From Gammaproteobacteria bacterium (GTDB taxonomy: Bacteria > Pseudomonadota > Gammaproteobacteria > Arenicellales > JAANXG01): a stretch of 64,000 nucleotides of DNA. This document shows, in pieces, positions 7,866 to 17,284 of the stretch (position 1 is its first letter; the number at the start of each line of letters is the position of its first letter). The translations under genes and the position numbers were made by a program. The notes beneath the pieces were generated by a model that saw nothing but the letters and a program-made list of their open reading frames with translations, was not told where the DNA came from and ran no database searches. The DNA lies in NCBI GenBank assembly GCA_024638505.1, contig JAHEKE010000015.1:16550-80549 (forward strand), in the 5' to 3' direction.

Positions 7866-8365
7866 CTCCTGGAGCAGGGCGCTCCGTCTTTTTTAATGCA
7901 CTTTCTATACAGGGTCTGTATGTAGGAAACTGCTCCACCGTTCGGCCCCAGGCCGCGAGCGGTGAATCGATACAGCAGCACGCGCTGATCGCTGTCCCCC
8001 GCAATCGGCCGCCAGCCCAGGTATTCGACAACGGCATCGTCACCCACCTCCGTTGCATCCGAAAGCGCATCCCAGTCAAAGCCGTCGACTTGCTCAATTA
8101 GGGGAGGGGTGACGTCCATCGTACAGGCAGCTATATCGTTCAGGCACGCGTCCACTGCAGCATTCCAGGTCAGCTCCGCAGTTCTGACCGAACTCTCTGC
8201 GTTGTGAAAAGCAATCTGCTGGAAAAACGTATTACGCGCAATGAACGTTTGCATACTGGACGTGTTCAAGGTGGTGACGCTTACCAGGGTCATCACCAGT
8301 AGCACAATCAAGACCATGACCAACACCACGCCGCCCGCAGTCATTTGCCCGCATCGCTTTTGCAC
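7862..8365 (-). CDS. pilX: Minor pilin PilX-like (second cluster)
   Basis: A 167-residue protein with a short basic N-terminus, a GG before a long hydrophobic helix (VVLVMVLIVLLVMTLVSVTTLN), and a QIAFHNAESSVRTAE segment that matches the conserved QxAxxAAEAALR region after the PilX helix. Like other PilX proteins it lacks the Glu at mature position 5 found in ordinary pilins. It would be part of the minor-pilin priming complex at the pilus tip. It shares one base with the pilW stop upstream and 4 bp with the pilY1-like gene downstream. The small size (the paralogue in the first cluster has 232 residues) suggests loss of C-terminal loops. Confidence 0.82.
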   Translation of the reverse strand: MQKRCGQMTAGGVVLVMVLIVLLVMTLVSVTTLNTSSMQTFIARNTFFQQIAFHNAESSVRTAELTWNAAVDACLNDIAACTMDVTPPLIEQVDGFDWDALSDATEVGDDAVVEYLGWRPIAGDSDQRVLLYRFTARGLGPNGGAVSYIQTLYRKCIKKDGAPCSRS

Positions 8366-9333
8366 TATGCCGATACCGGTCTGGACAGATTCCGTAGAAA
8401 AATACTCTGCCTGAACAGTTGCCGGCGGAATCCGTCCTTTGGCTTAAACTCTTTTTTGTCTCCCAGCTGGTAGGAGCGGGTATTTTCATAACCGGCCTCG
8501 ACATTCGGGGCACGCACCAGGATTTCAATGGTTACGGTCAGCACGTCAGCCGCTGTTTCCGGGCTCATGCCATCGTCGTGACGCTGATCTACGCTGCCGT
8601 CGCCGTCTGTGTCCAGGCCAAAGGTCACCTGCAGATCTTCCACGTATTCAACCAGCGGCTCGGCCCGCATCGTTGTACCGCTCACCGCTTCCCGTATCAG
8701 GGTGGGAATGCCATCGTTCCTGGTGCGAGACCACGGGCGCAGGTAGTAAACGTGCGTTAGAAGCAGGTAGTTCCTGACGGGCATCTGGTCAACCTCCAGC
8801 CCAGCGTCCACTGCGCCGTCCTGATCTGCGATAAAGATGCTGCCGCTGGTTAAGGATGTACGAAGATAAATGGCGCCGGCCGCGATATCGCTATCCGCCA
8901 CCGGATTGCTTGACGCCCGTCTGATGACCAGTATGTCCGTGTCGGATAAATAATCTTGGTCCGGGATGCAGTCCGTGTAGTCGCGATTGGTATTGTTGGT
9001 CGATTCGACCGGGCGGCGGACTTCCATTAACCATCCTAGCGCGCATTTGTCGTGCGAATGAATCGGTTCGGCAAGCCTGATGGTGTCCGGCTCATAGTTC
9101 AATCCCCAGTATCCGGCAAGCCGCACGTCCTCCTGTAGAGTCTGCGTAGCAAAACGACCGTTTTCCTGAATGCTAGTAACATTGGCGTGTACCCCGAATG
9201 CATGATTACTGTTGAGGTAAATCAGCATCACCGCACCCGCTAAAACCAGACCAATTAACAGGGCAACCATGATCTCGACCAGGCTCATACCCTGCTGCTT
9301 TGCCCCAGCCCGGTCTAGTCTGTGACGGCTCAC
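8365..9333 (-). CDS. pilW: Minor pilin PilW-like (second cluster)
   Basis: A 322-residue prepilin. The cleavage site is QQG/MSLVE, with Glu at mature position 5, followed by a hydrophobic helix IMVALLIGLVLAGAVMLIYL. The sequence then has SIQENGRFATQTLQEDVRLAGYWG, the classic block of PilW (N-methylation motif protein with an ENxRF-x-LRxAGY pattern). It sits between pilV and pilX with 4-bp and 1-bp overlaps, so the whole cassette is probably translated as a coupled unit. PilW connects to PilX and PilV in the tip-priming complex. It is shorter than its paralogue at 16050-17276 (408 residues). Confidence 0.88.
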   Translation of the reverse strand: MSRHRLDRAGAKQQGMSLVEIMVALLIGLVLAGAVMLIYLNSNHAFGVHANVTSIQENGRFATQTLQEDVRLAGYWGLNYEPDTIRLAEPIHSHDKCALGWLMEVRRPVESTNNTNRDYTDCIPDQDYLSDTDILVIRRASSNPVADSDIAAGAIYLRTSLTSGSIFIADQDGAVDAGLEVDQMPVRNYLLLTHVYYLRPWSRTRNDGIPTLIREAVSGTTMRAEPLVEYVEDLQVTFGLDTDGDGSVDQRHDDGMSPETAADVLTVTIEILVRAPNVEAGYENTRSYQLGDKKEFKPKDGFRRQLFRQSIFLRNLSRPVSA

Positions 9334-9821
9334 AGCCGTGTGCTCAATTCGAGGCTTTTCACTTCAGGTATGCCGTCGACCGCCCGGATTTCTCTCCAGC
9401 TAATGCGCACCGTAAAGATGGCGTCTTCGATACCGATCGATCCGGTTCCATCAGGTAAAAGCCGGGCGTTAAGAACATTCCACTCAACGAGGTCATGCAC
9501 CGCCAGTTCACGAGTTGAGCATTTTTCACGGGCACAGTCCTTGGCGTAGCCTGTTGGAATTGTGTCGGGCGTGTAGTGTCCTGTCGCCGCGGCGGACGCG
9601 TTGGCCCGCATGCGGTCAATGATGGCATCAGCCTGCAGGATTGCCTGCGTACGAAAGTAGGACTCATTGCCGTAGCGCGTTCCCAGAGCCTGTAACGCGG
9701 CCAGGCCGAGCAGGCTCGCGGAGAGAATAACCAAAGATACCATTACCTCCATCAGCGTGAAGCCGCATTGCCAGACCGGTGGGACGGAGGCAAGCTGCGT
9801 GCTGCGTACGGCGTTTCGCAT
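9330..9821 (-). CDS. pilV: Minor pilin PilV-like (second cluster)
   Basis: The reading frame has a prepilin motif QCG/FTLMEVMVSLVILSASLLGLAALQ and the PilV block YFRTQAILQADAIIDRMRANASAA, which is diagnostic for this minor pilin. I place the start at the ATG at 9821, giving about 163 residues with a 20-residue leader. An upstream start at 9986 would add 55 residues with no pilin character. Neither start has a strong ribosome binding site, so the choice rests on leader length. The stop overlaps the pilW start by 4 bp. This is the first gene of the second cassette; a fimT/fimU gene is not present before it. Confidence 0.8.
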   Translation of the reverse strand: MRNAVRSTQLASVPPVWQCGFTLMEVMVSLVILSASLLGLAALQALGTRYGNESYFRTQAILQADAIIDRMRANASAAATGHYTPDTIPTGYAKDCAREKCSTRELAVHDLVEWNVLNARLLPDGTGSIGIEDAIFTVRISWREIRAVDGIPEVKSLELSTRL

Positions 9822-10249
9822 GAAGCGAAATGGGTTAGCCTTAAGCGTAAGCGGATGCAGCGTCGCCGCACCGTGCAGCGGCTCAAGCAGGCCGCCGCTG
9901 GAAAAGCGCGCCGCTTTAGCAGTGGCATGGCGAAATGCTGGAGGGCAGTCAGGGTAGGCGCTACACCATCCGTGTGCAGTCATCACTTTTTTTCTCTATC
10001 CGTGAGTTAAAACGTCACCTGCTATTTAAAAACAAAAATGTGCAAACAGGCAAGCAGAAAAATACGGGTCAGTGTTAAATCTGCCGGGAATCGCTTGGTG
10101 TGTGGGCACGCACCAGCAATTCGGATCACAAAGCTTAGGTCCGCGCATCCCGCGCCGCCTGCCGCGAATCAACGCACGGCAGAGGCCCGCGTGAACGTTA
10201 ACACCCTGCCGTTGGCGCGGGTCTGGGCTGCCGCCAGAATCTTGCCTGA
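9822..10249. other. Intergenic gap between the two minor-pilin clusters
   Basis: This 428-bp stretch holds no recognisable gene on either strand. An open frame continues upstream of the pilV start to 9986, but its translation has no pilin signature and looks like non-coding sequence. In the other cluster a fimT/fimU gene precedes pilV; no remnant of one can be recognised here. The stretch may contain the promoter of the second cluster, though no clear -35/-10 pair is visible. Confidence 0.5.
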
Positions 10250-10681
10250 TCATTTTCTCCAGCAGTCTGCCGGCAGCTGCAGACCATTTTCATCAATGGT
10301 GAGCGTCGGGCAGTCGGTGTCGTCCGCCTGGCTACCCACCGCGGTTGCGGTAGCCGTAAAGCAGCTTGCTACCGTGCCGGATACGCAGCTTGGATTGGTG
10401 ATCACCACTTGGTAATGACCCTCCGGTGAGTTAAGCGCGCCACCGGATAGGTTGCCGCAGCGCCCGTTGGATTGCGCGGCGGCATCGGTGAGATACGTAT
10501 TGTTCGCCGTAAACCACCTTTCCTGCTGCGCCGCGCAGTTGAGCAGCACCTGGTAGGCATCCGCACGATTCGAACGCAACATGTAGCTGATATAGGATGG
10601 GTAGGCTAGCCCGGAAAGTATGGCTATAACAGCCAGCACGATGAGCAATTCTATCAGTGTGATGCCAGATTGACGTTTCAT
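10250..10681 (-). CDS. pilE: Minor pilin PilE (first cluster)
   Basis: A 143-residue prepilin with a very short leader: MKRQSG then ITLIELLIVLAVIAILSGLAYPSY, giving Glu at mature position 5. The next segment, MLRSNRADAYQVLLNCAAQQERW, and the C-terminal end (TLTIDENGLQLPADCW) are the conserved ends of the PilE minor pilins found after pilY1. Cysteines near the C-terminus can form the D-region disulfide. It follows pilY1 by 32 bp on the same strand and closes the first cluster. It is probably exported and processed by PilD, then added to the minor-pilin complex. Confidence 0.9.
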   Translation of the reverse strand: MKRQSGITLIELLIVLAVIAILSGLAYPSYISYMLRSNRADAYQVLLNCAAQQERWFTANNTYLTDAAAQSNGRCGNLSGGALNSPEGHYQVVITNPSCVSGTVASCFTATATAVGSQADDTDCPTLTIDENGLQLPADCWRK

Positions 10682-10713
10682 TGTTTACCCCACGTATACT
10701 TTTACAAGTATCC

Positions 10714-13700
10714 TCAAAGCTGAACTTCCCGCCACGATTGACGGCCGGATTGGACTGGCGGCAGGTTGATGGTCGTGCCGGTAACGGACGCCGTGGATTG
10801 CTGCGTGATACCCGTAACCGAACCGCCGGTTTTCGATCCTCTGTGGATTATGGGCGATGAGGACAAGCCCTTACCCAGGTCGGTTTTGATGAAAGCAATA
10901 TCGGTCACCGGATCAGCGCCCAAGGCGCCGTAAGGTGCCGCGGTGCCGGTACTGTAATTGAGCGCGTACAGGCTGCTGTCACCTTCAGGCGAACAAATAT
11001 CAGGGAATGGCGTGTAGTCGGTAAACACCAGCACGCTGCTCACCTGTACCGCTTCGGTGACGTTGCGCCCGCTGGGATCGGTGCCGTTGGCCGCAAAGTC
11101 AAAGAACCAGCCGTTGGTGTTCTCCCTGATATACGTTTCCAGATTGTCGAACAGGTTGTCCGGCGCAGCCAGCTCCGGTGGCAATACCGAATTCGGATCG
11201 AGTACGGTCTCATCAGATTTAACCTGTACCCCGGTCACTTCCTGCAGATCGGTGGTAGCGAGCGTCGCCCAGGTCAGGTCACCGCTCAAATCCTTCGGCT
11301 CGAATACACCGTAGAACGACTGCTGTTCGATGGATTCATTGTCGCTCAACACGTACAGCCGGCCGGTACCCGCATGAATCCAGTTGTTGCCGTGCTGGTC
11401 CACCACCACCGACGGCCGGGAAACAAAGGGTTGGCCCGGATCCAGCAGCTGATGTATCGAGTTGTCGGACAGCCGCAGCCGCTGCAGACTGCCGGTCTGC
11501 GCCGACACCGTTCCCTCTACCGTGCCGAAGTACACTGCGTCGTCGATAAAGTCGACGTCCCAATCCACTGCCAGCGGATTGCCGACGAAGCTTTGGTTAG
11601 CGGTGTCAACAACGTTGATGCCGCTGGAGGAGACGAAAGATCGGCTTACCAGATCATACAGATAGATCTTCCCGTTCTGCGTGGCTTCCGCCGTGGCGAG
11701 CTTGTTGTTCTTCGGCCCCGAGCCGAAGACCAGATACCACTCGTTGGTTGCCGGATTGACAAAGTCGTTGCCGACGCCCGGCACCCGTTTCTTCACCAGG
11801 GTTGGCTGGCTCGTGGTGTAATGCAGCGTCGGCGCGCTAATCTCCGCAATCAGCTGCGGCGGCTGCTCCGGATCGGTGATGTCCATAATGACATAAGCCG
11901 ACTGCGTCCGGATCTCGTTGCCGTTTGTCGGATCGCCGTCCGCGTTGATACTGATCCTTCTTCCGCCCATGCGCATGCCGATGACCAGGATGGTCCCCCA
12001 GCCGTCAGGATGGGTCGCATCGGGTGGAAAAATGTTCGCGTCAAAGGCGCGCGCCGGGCCGTCCAGGTAATACACATGCGGATAGTTCACCTGGCTTAAG
12101 AACTTAAGGTGCGGCAGAAGGTTGCCCGGTATGTAGGCCCACATCTCCGACCCGAGCGGGTGTTCCACTTCACCGTTGAGGCTCAGCTTGAACTCATTGT
12201 TGGCGGAATCCCAGAAGCCCGAGTTGACCCCGCGCAGCATTCCGTCGTTGGCGCCGAAGTAGGCCATCTGCCGCCTGTTTTTGTACTGCTCACGGAACGC
12301 GGCGTAGGTGCCGTCGCCGTACAGCGTATCGTAGCCCGCGCTGGGCCCGACCACCACGATGGGCGATGAGTGTACGACGTCAGCCTGACGCCATACTTCG
12401 CTCACGCTGTCATTGTCGTAATCGATGGTGCGGGTGCGGTAACCCGTGGTCGGGTCCTCATGCCCGCGGATGTACTTTACCAGCTTTTTCACCTTATTCT
12501 GGCCGCCGAACCTGAAGAAACGGTAGTTGCTCGCATCGATGCTCGAGTCGACGAAATCGATTACCTCCGTCGGGTCGATGTTGCCCCAGGTGGTGTTGTC
12601 CGCCGGATCGTGCGAGGTGTCAACGCCGGCGATGATATAGCGCGTGTTGTTGGCGTCGATCTGCGTGGTGTAGCTGCGCTGGGTCAGCACCGCTGTGTTG
12701 TCCAGCTCCGCCAGCTGATCGCGCGTATTCCATACGGTTTTGAGTTCGTCCATCTCAACCACATTGATCAGAGTCAGGGTTTCCGTTAACTCGTCAAAGT
12801 CATAGCGCTCGACGCGCGTCCGGCCCAGCGCGTCATCGTAATAGATATTGACCACTCTGTCCGTCGCGTAATCGTCCAGGGCGTCGTTTTGATTGGTGTC
12901 CTCGCGCAGGAAACTGCGGTCGTCGATAAAGACCGAGTGCATCAGGCCAACCCACTCCACGCTCTCGCCGGTGCTATTGTTAGTCACGATGGGCTGGTAC
13001 AGGGCCTGGATGATCTGCCCCACGCCGGATGCCGTATTGGCCACCACCGCGGCGGCGCTGCCGGCGCTCAAGCGCTTGTCGATGGTCTCAAAAGCGTTAC
13101 CCAGGCCTGTAACCAGGCTTTCCGGGCGGCTGGCAAGCGCGTAGTTGTCCGGATTGCCGTCGCCGTCGGTATCCCATTCATTGGCCTGGTCCGGCTCGCT
13201 GTCGTTGCCGTCGGAATTGGTGTCGACCAGGTTCTTTTCCACGAACCCGCCGTACTTGCCGGTGAGCCAGAGCATGTTCATCTCCCCCACCAGCGGCGTG
13301 GTATTGAACTCCTGGGTGTCGACCATGAAGGTGCGCACCGTCTGCTTGCCGTTGATGTCACTGCGAATATCCTGGGAATTGGCGTAGTAAGCCAGGCCGG
13401 CGATGAAGTAGGAGTTTTCCTTCGGCGAGTACGGGCAGGTGCCAATGGCCCGGCCCAACTCGTTGACGAACTTGGAGTTACACGACATATCGCAGTCGCC
13501 GGGCACGCAGCCAACGTTGCGGTTGGTGCCGTTGATGCCCTGCAGCTCACCGACCGTATTGGTCCAGTCCAGCACGCTGTAGTCGGGGTCGGCGTTGGAG
13601 GGTTCGCCCCAGTCGTTGCTCGAACCGCGCAGGCCGTAACCTTCGTAGGTCGAACCGGTCACCGGCGTACCCGGTAGGCGCTTATCCTCCCACGGGTTGG

Positions 13701-14994
13701 CGTCGTTGATGCCGATAATAAAATTGTTCTGGCACTCAAACTGAATAGGGTCCTCCCAGTTCAACACCATGGGAAAATCATCCAGCTGCGGATCTCCCGG
13801 CGGTAAACCCAGGCCCGAACTGAAGTCGCTCGTCGGACCGCGGTTTTTAAAGTAGTTGAGGCACTCATAGAACAGCTCGCCGATGGGGTCAAAGGACTTA
13901 TACCCATTGCCGCCGAACTTGTTGATGTAGTTGATGACGCCGCTGTTGGACACGCCGCTGGCTGCGGCGTCCGCCGGATTCGGGTTAACGACGAATATAC
14001 CGTTGTCGATGTCCCACTCGCCTTCGGTGTTGGTTTCCACGCCGCCGCCGCTTGCGGGCTTCTCCGGCCCGACATACTTCATGTTGGAGCGCAGCACCCC
14101 ACCGTGCGAGCCGTGGTCACCATTTCGCAAATAGCTCATGACTGCAAAGCGCATGCGGTCGTTATAGGTATGCATCAAACCGTGGGGCTTGTAGTTACCG
14201 TCGGGATACTGCGAGCAGTTCTCTTCCAGGCCGGCGTTTTCATCACACACCAGCACCCTGACGTAGAGATTATTGGCGACGTTGCTGGCCCCTGTGCTGG
14301 TGCCCACCTTCAGGCGATAGTCGTAGCTGGTGAAATACAGCGTGTTGTTGGAATAGGGCGTCACCGTATCCGGGTCGACGTTGATTGAATTTTTCAGCTT
14401 TTTCACCGGAAACCAGGAGTGTCCGTTGCTCAACCCCATGTTGCCTCTGCCCAGCACCGTTTCGGTGGCGGTATCGGTATAGCGGTTACCGCCGGTGAGC
14501 GCCCAGCGAAATTCGTCGATTGCCATCATCGTGGCCCAATTGAGGAAATTGCCGCTCCAGTAGGGGTCGTTGGTGCCAAGGCATTCGTAACTGGCGTTGG
14601 TCAGCCCGGCGGGCTCGAAACGCTGATCAACCGTGTCATAGTCATAACACTTGCCGGGATCAAAGTAGCCGATGAATTCCTTGGTTGGCTCGTAACACGT
14701 GCCAATCCAGTCACCGCTTTCCTTCGCCGGTCTGCCGCTGGCGCAGTAGCCTGGATCGGCGGCATCGAAGTAGTCGTTGTAGGCCGCGCCCTGCATCGGC
14801 GTTTCGATAGACAGGTTGATCATGACGTTGGGATCGACAATTTCCTCCAGCGTCGGCGGAATGGCGCGGAAATTACCCACGGATTGACCGTAAACTGCAG
14901 GCGGCGTGAGCAGAGCAGCGAAAGTCGCTGACAGCGCCGCGCTGAGCAAGCTTGTTTTCAAAAAGGCATGGAGACGAGTACGCATGTTAATCAC
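10714..14994 (-). CDS. pilY1: PilY1 type IV pilus tip protein, full length
   Basis: A 1426-residue protein with a Sec signal peptide (basic MINMRTRLHAFLK, hydrophobic core, probable cut after VYG). The N-terminal half has the PilY1 adhesin layout, including SGNFLNWATMMAIDEFRWALTGG. The C-terminal half is the beta-propeller, with HSSPIVVVG, YFGANDGMLRGVN and a calcium-type loop DWDVDFIDD before AVYFGTVEGTV. Length is in the usual range of about 1100 to 1500 residues. PilY1 is the calcium-dependent tip adhesin and mechanosensor that counters PilT-driven retraction. It lies between a small exported protein and pilE, all on the minus strand. Many cysteines (for example in the GDCDMSCNSKF segment) suggest disulfides in the adhesin part. 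Confidence 0.93.
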   Translation of the reverse strand: MINMRTRLHAFLKTSLLSAALSATFAALLTPPAVYGQSVGNFRAIPPTLEEIVDPNVMINLSIETPMQGAAYNDYFDAADPGYCASGRPAKESGDWIGTCYEPTKEFIGYFDPGKCYDYDTVDQRFEPAGLTNASYECLGTNDPYWSGNFLNWATMMAIDEFRWALTGGNRYTDTATETVLGRGNMGLSNGHSWFPVKKLKNSINVDPDTVTPYSNNTLYFTSYDYRLKVGTSTGASNVANNLYVRVLVCDENAGLEENCSQYPDGNYKPHGLMHTYNDRMRFAVMSYLRNGDHGSHGGVLRSNMKYVGPEKPASGGGVETNTEGEWDIDNGIFVVNPNPADAAASGVSNSGVINYINKFGGNGYKSFDPIGELFYECLNYFKNRGPTSDFSSGLGLPPGDPQLDDFPMVLNWEDPIQFECQNNFIIGINDANPWEDKRLPGTPVTGSTYEGYGLRGSSNDWGEPSNADPDYSVLDWTNTVGELQGINGTNRNVGCVPGDCDMSCNSKFVNELGRAIGTCPYSPKENSYFIAGLAYYANSQDIRSDINGKQTVRTFMVDTQEFNTTPLVGEMNMLWLTGKYGGFVEKNLVDTNSDGNDSEPDQANEWDTDGDGNPDNYALASRPESLVTGLGNAFETIDKRLSAGSAAAVVANTASGVGQIIQALYQPIVTNNSTGESVEWVGLMHSVFIDDRSFLREDTNQNDALDDYATDRVVNIYYDDALGRTRVERYDFDELTETLTLINVVEMDELKTVWNTRDQLAELDNTAVLTQRSYTTQIDANNTRYIIAGVDTSHDPADNTTWGNIDPTEVIDFVDSSIDASNYRFFRFGGQNKVKKLVKYIRGHEDPTTGYRTRTIDYDNDSVSEVWRQADVVHSSPIVVVGPSAGYDTLYGDGTYAAFREQYKNRRQMAYFGANDGMLRGVNSGFWDSANNEFKLSLNGEVEHPLGSEMWAYIPGNLLPHLKFLSQVNYPHVYYLDGPARAFDANIFPPDATHPDGWGTILVIGMRMGGRRISINADGDPTNGNEIRTQSAYVIMDITDPEQPPQLIAEISAPTLHYTTSQPTLVKKRVPGVGNDFVNPATNEWYLVFGSGPKNNKLATAEATQNGKIYLYDLVSRSFVSSSGINVVDTANQSFVGNPLAVDWDVDFIDDAVYFGTVEGTVSAQTGSLQRLRLSDNSIHQLLDPGQPFVSRPSVVVDQHGNNWIHAGTGRLYVLSDNESIEQQSFYGVFEPKDLSGDLTWATLATTDLQEVTGVQVKSDETVLDPNSVLPPELAAPDNLFDNLETYIRENTNGWFFDFAANGTDPSGRNVTEAVQVSSVLVFTDYTPFPDICSPEGDSSLYALNYSTGTAAPYGALGADPVTDIAFIKTDLGKGLSSSPIIHRGSKTGGSVTGITQQSTASVTGTTINLPPVQSGRQSWREVQL

Positions 14995-15009
14995 CTTTGA
15001 GCAGCATAG

Positions 15010-15303
15010 TTACTGTTGCATATCAAGAACTTCGACCTGCACCACCACCCCTTGCACGACGTGCAGGCGGGCAAGATTGATATAGCCCACCATCATCAGC
15101 ATGGGATAGTTGTCGAGCAGGGGGCCATAGCTTTCATCTTCCTGTATCAGCACGGGCAGCTCCTCTCCCCCGGGCAAAATAACCCGGTCTTGTTCAACGC
15201 CGCGGACCTCGGTTTCAACGAAACTGGCCAGCTGTGCAGAGGCCGGGGCCAGGGTCATGATGAGCAGGCTCAGTGCAATCACATTACGGAATAAACTAGG
15301 CAT
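15010..15303 (-). CDS. Small exported protein, PilY2-like by position
   Basis: A 97-residue protein with a signal peptide (LFRNVIALSLLIMTLAPASA, cut after ASA). The mature part of about 75 residues is acidic and beta-rich, with VETEVRGVEQDRVILPGGEELPV. That pattern resembles the small PilY2 protein of Pseudomonas, which also follows an N-terminal signal with a short OB-like domain. In Pseudomonas pilY2 lies after pilY1; here the gene lies between pilX and pilY1, only 15 bp from pilY1. The assignment is by size, export signal and neighbourhood rather than by a firm sequence match. Role: probably pilus assembly in the periplasm. Confidence 0.65.
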   Translation of the reverse strand: MPSLFRNVIALSLLIMTLAPASAQLASFVETEVRGVEQDRVILPGGEELPVLIQEDESYGPLLDNYPMLMMVGYINLARLHVVQGVVVQVEVLDMQQ

Positions 15304-15324
15304 GATTACCTCCCTCGATACAGG

Positions 15325-16023
15325 TCATTTGCGGTAGGTGGATTGCAGCATGACACGGGCACCCCCCGATGCTTCTGCCAGCGCACTTATTCGATACATG
15401 CCGGGGTCACTCTCACAGTAGGGCCATACGCCCTCATCCGGATTGGTGTCTCCCGGCAACAGATCGGCATCGGGCCCATCGCAAAACGAACCGGTATCCG
15501 GTATCCAATGGCCCATGAACTCGATGATGTATTTCGGCGCCGTGGCTAAGCCCAGCGCGCTGTAATTGCTGTATTCGATATGGCGACCGGCAGTGGTCCA
15601 CACCTGCAGGTTGTTGGGGTCAGCCGAGGTGTTGTATTCCATCCAGCGGTCATGAAGATAATCCGCATCACCCGGTTTGGCCGTGGCGTTGTACGCCTCA
15701 TCCTGGTGTACCGGTACGCAGTAGCCGTTGAGACAGGTATCGCCATCGTTGTTCAAGGTTTTATCGTTATCGTTGGTCCCGCCGTTGTAAAAAACCCGCA
15801 GATGGATATCGCCGGTTGCCTCAATGTGTCGCTCCCCTTCGCGCAGGGCGGCTTCCGCCGCCTGGAAGGCGATCTCGCGGTTGAGGCTGTTGGCGGCCAT
15901 GCGCTCTTCGAATACGTTTGTGCCCAGCGAGCTGACGCCGATTACCGTCAACACCAGGAGAAAGATCAGGGCGACGGGTAGGGCTACGCCGGTTATGTCG
16001 TTTCTGAATTTGATCTGTTTCAT
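15325..16023 (-). CDS. pilX: Minor pilin PilX (first cluster)
   Basis: A 232-residue protein with the PilX N-terminus: a short basic leader, G then VALPVALIFLLVLTVIGVSSLGTN, followed by VFEERMAANSLNREIAFQAAEAALREGE, which is the conserved PilX block. The Glu at mature position 5 is absent, as is normal for the family. It lies 26 bp after pilW and 21 bp before the small exported protein. PilX bridges the minor-pilin complex to PilY1 at the tip. It is 65 residues longer than its paralogue in the second cluster. Confidence 0.9.
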   Translation of the reverse strand: MKQIKFRNDITGVALPVALIFLLVLTVIGVSSLGTNVFEERMAANSLNREIAFQAAEAALREGERHIEATGDIHLRVFYNGGTNDNDKTLNNDGDTCLNGYCVPVHQDEAYNATAKPGDADYLHDRWMEYNTSADPNNLQVWTTAGRHIEYSNYSALGLATAPKYIIEFMGHWIPDTGSFCDGPDADLLPGDTNPDEGVWPYCESDPGMYRISALAEASGGARVMLQSTYRK

Positions 16024-16049
16024 GGCCAGTATGTATCCGCTTCGAATGT

Positions 16050-17276
16050 TTACAGTCCGAGGTTGCGCAGCTGCACGGTGGAGCTTGCGATGTAGCGCAG
16101 GTGGTTGGGATCAACTACCGGTTGAATCTCGATGTTGTCAGCGACAAAAAACTGCTTGCCATCGATAAAGTCTTCGTTCTGCGTCGGTGCGCGCATCAGC
16201 AGTCCCACTCGAACCGCGACCACTGCGGCCGGGTTGGTAACCTCGTCCGCGGCAACGTAACGGTTAGCGGTGTCGTCACCATCGGTATCTTCGCCGTACA
16301 GCACCTGCATGTTTTCCACGCCCTCCACCAGTTCCTGCGGATTGTCAGGGTCTCCCGGTGCGGGGGGCTGGCCGTTGGAAAATGAGAGCCGGAACAGCGT
16401 TGGTTCGCCGGTCGAGCCGGTCGCGACGTAGTAGGCGTTGCTGGTGAAAGCGTAGACCTCGGTCTCGTCGCCGTAGGTTGGACTCAGCGGGCTCAGGGGG
16501 TTAGACGTGCCAAAGGACTTGGTGGTAGGGTCCTGGTTCCCAGGAATACCGGAGCCTGCAGTCCGACTGATCGGTTTAGGGTTGAGATCCGGGTTGCTGT
16601 CCGTGTTTGACGTGTTCTGAAAAAGGTCGGCCTGCTGGCAGGTGCTGAGCACCAGCAGATCAAACTGCTCTATGGCCGGCACCCGCGGTTGGCCGGAACT
16701 GCTCTGCTCGCGCCCGTCGTTCACGTTGAAGGTGGATGCACCTAAAGCGATGGTACCGCTGGGCTTGAGCGACAGTAGGGTGTTGGCCCGCTTCACTACC
16801 AGCACGTCGCTGCCCGGTACCAGGTTACGTCCGTTGAAATCCGCCGCCAGGTCGGATCCCGTAGCCAGACCCTCCCAGTCACCCGCAGTGACGGTGGTGG
16901 GATCAAGCGTGCTGATGGCGTAAACATCACCGGGCTCGGTATCGTCAAAATTCCACCCGCCAACCACCTGGTTGGGATCATATAGATTGGGGTCGTATCC
17001 CGGCGCCGCCGTGTCCAACAGGTTGCCAATGGTTCGGGTACATCCCGAGTAGCCCGCCATCCGCAGATCGTGATTGATAAACCACAGCGCAAAGCGTGAG
17101 TTTTCCTGCAGGCGGGCGACGTTGTTACTGACGTTGAAGGTCTGCTTGCTGCTTAAGTAAACGCCGGAAACGACAGCCAGCAGCAGCATGCTGATGACAA
17201 TCGACACCATCAGTTCGATCAGACCGAATCCGCGGCAGCGTCGATACAGAGCAGCTATGTTGTTCGGTGTGTTCAT
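16050..17276 (-). CDS. pilW: Minor pilin PilW (first cluster)
   Basis: A 408-residue prepilin. Processing motif RGFG/LIELM has the Glu near mature position 4-5 and is followed by a long hydrophobic helix (VSIVISMLLLAVVSGVYLSS). The next block, NVARLQENSRFALWFINHDLRMAGYSGC, is diagnostic of PilW. The length is at the upper end for the family. It starts 8 bp after the pilV stop and lies upstream of pilX, the normal order. It would function as a minor pilin in the priming complex of the type IVa pilus. Confidence 0.92.
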   Translation of the reverse strand: MNTPNNIAALYRRCRGFGLIELMVSIVISMLLLAVVSGVYLSSKQTFNVSNNVARLQENSRFALWFINHDLRMAGYSGCTRTIGNLLDTAAPGYDPNLYDPNQVVGGWNFDDTEPGDVYAISTLDPTTVTAGDWEGLATGSDLAADFNGRNLVPGSDVLVVKRANTLLSLKPSGTIALGASTFNVNDGREQSSSGQPRVPAIEQFDLLVLSTCQQADLFQNTSNTDSNPDLNPKPISRTAGSGIPGNQDPTTKSFGTSNPLSPLSPTYGDETEVYAFTSNAYYVATGSTGEPTLFRLSFSNGQPPAPGDPDNPQELVEGVENMQVLYGEDTDGDDTANRYVAADEVTNPAAVVAVRVGLLMRAPTQNEDFIDGKQFFVADNIEIQPVVDPNHLRYIASSTVQLRNLGL

Positions 17277-17284
17277 AATTCTTC

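Noticed and set aside
9987..10249. A 75-residue minus-strand frame at 10026-10253
   Set aside because: No pilin motif, high Cys/Arg/Pro composition and overlap with the pilE end suggest a random frame.
12889..13677. Long plus-strand frames opposite pilY1 (also 11374-12099 and 12370-12789)
   Set aside because: They are shadows of the pilY1 coding sequence: antisense frames rich in Val, Gly and Ala, with no domain and no ribosome binding site.
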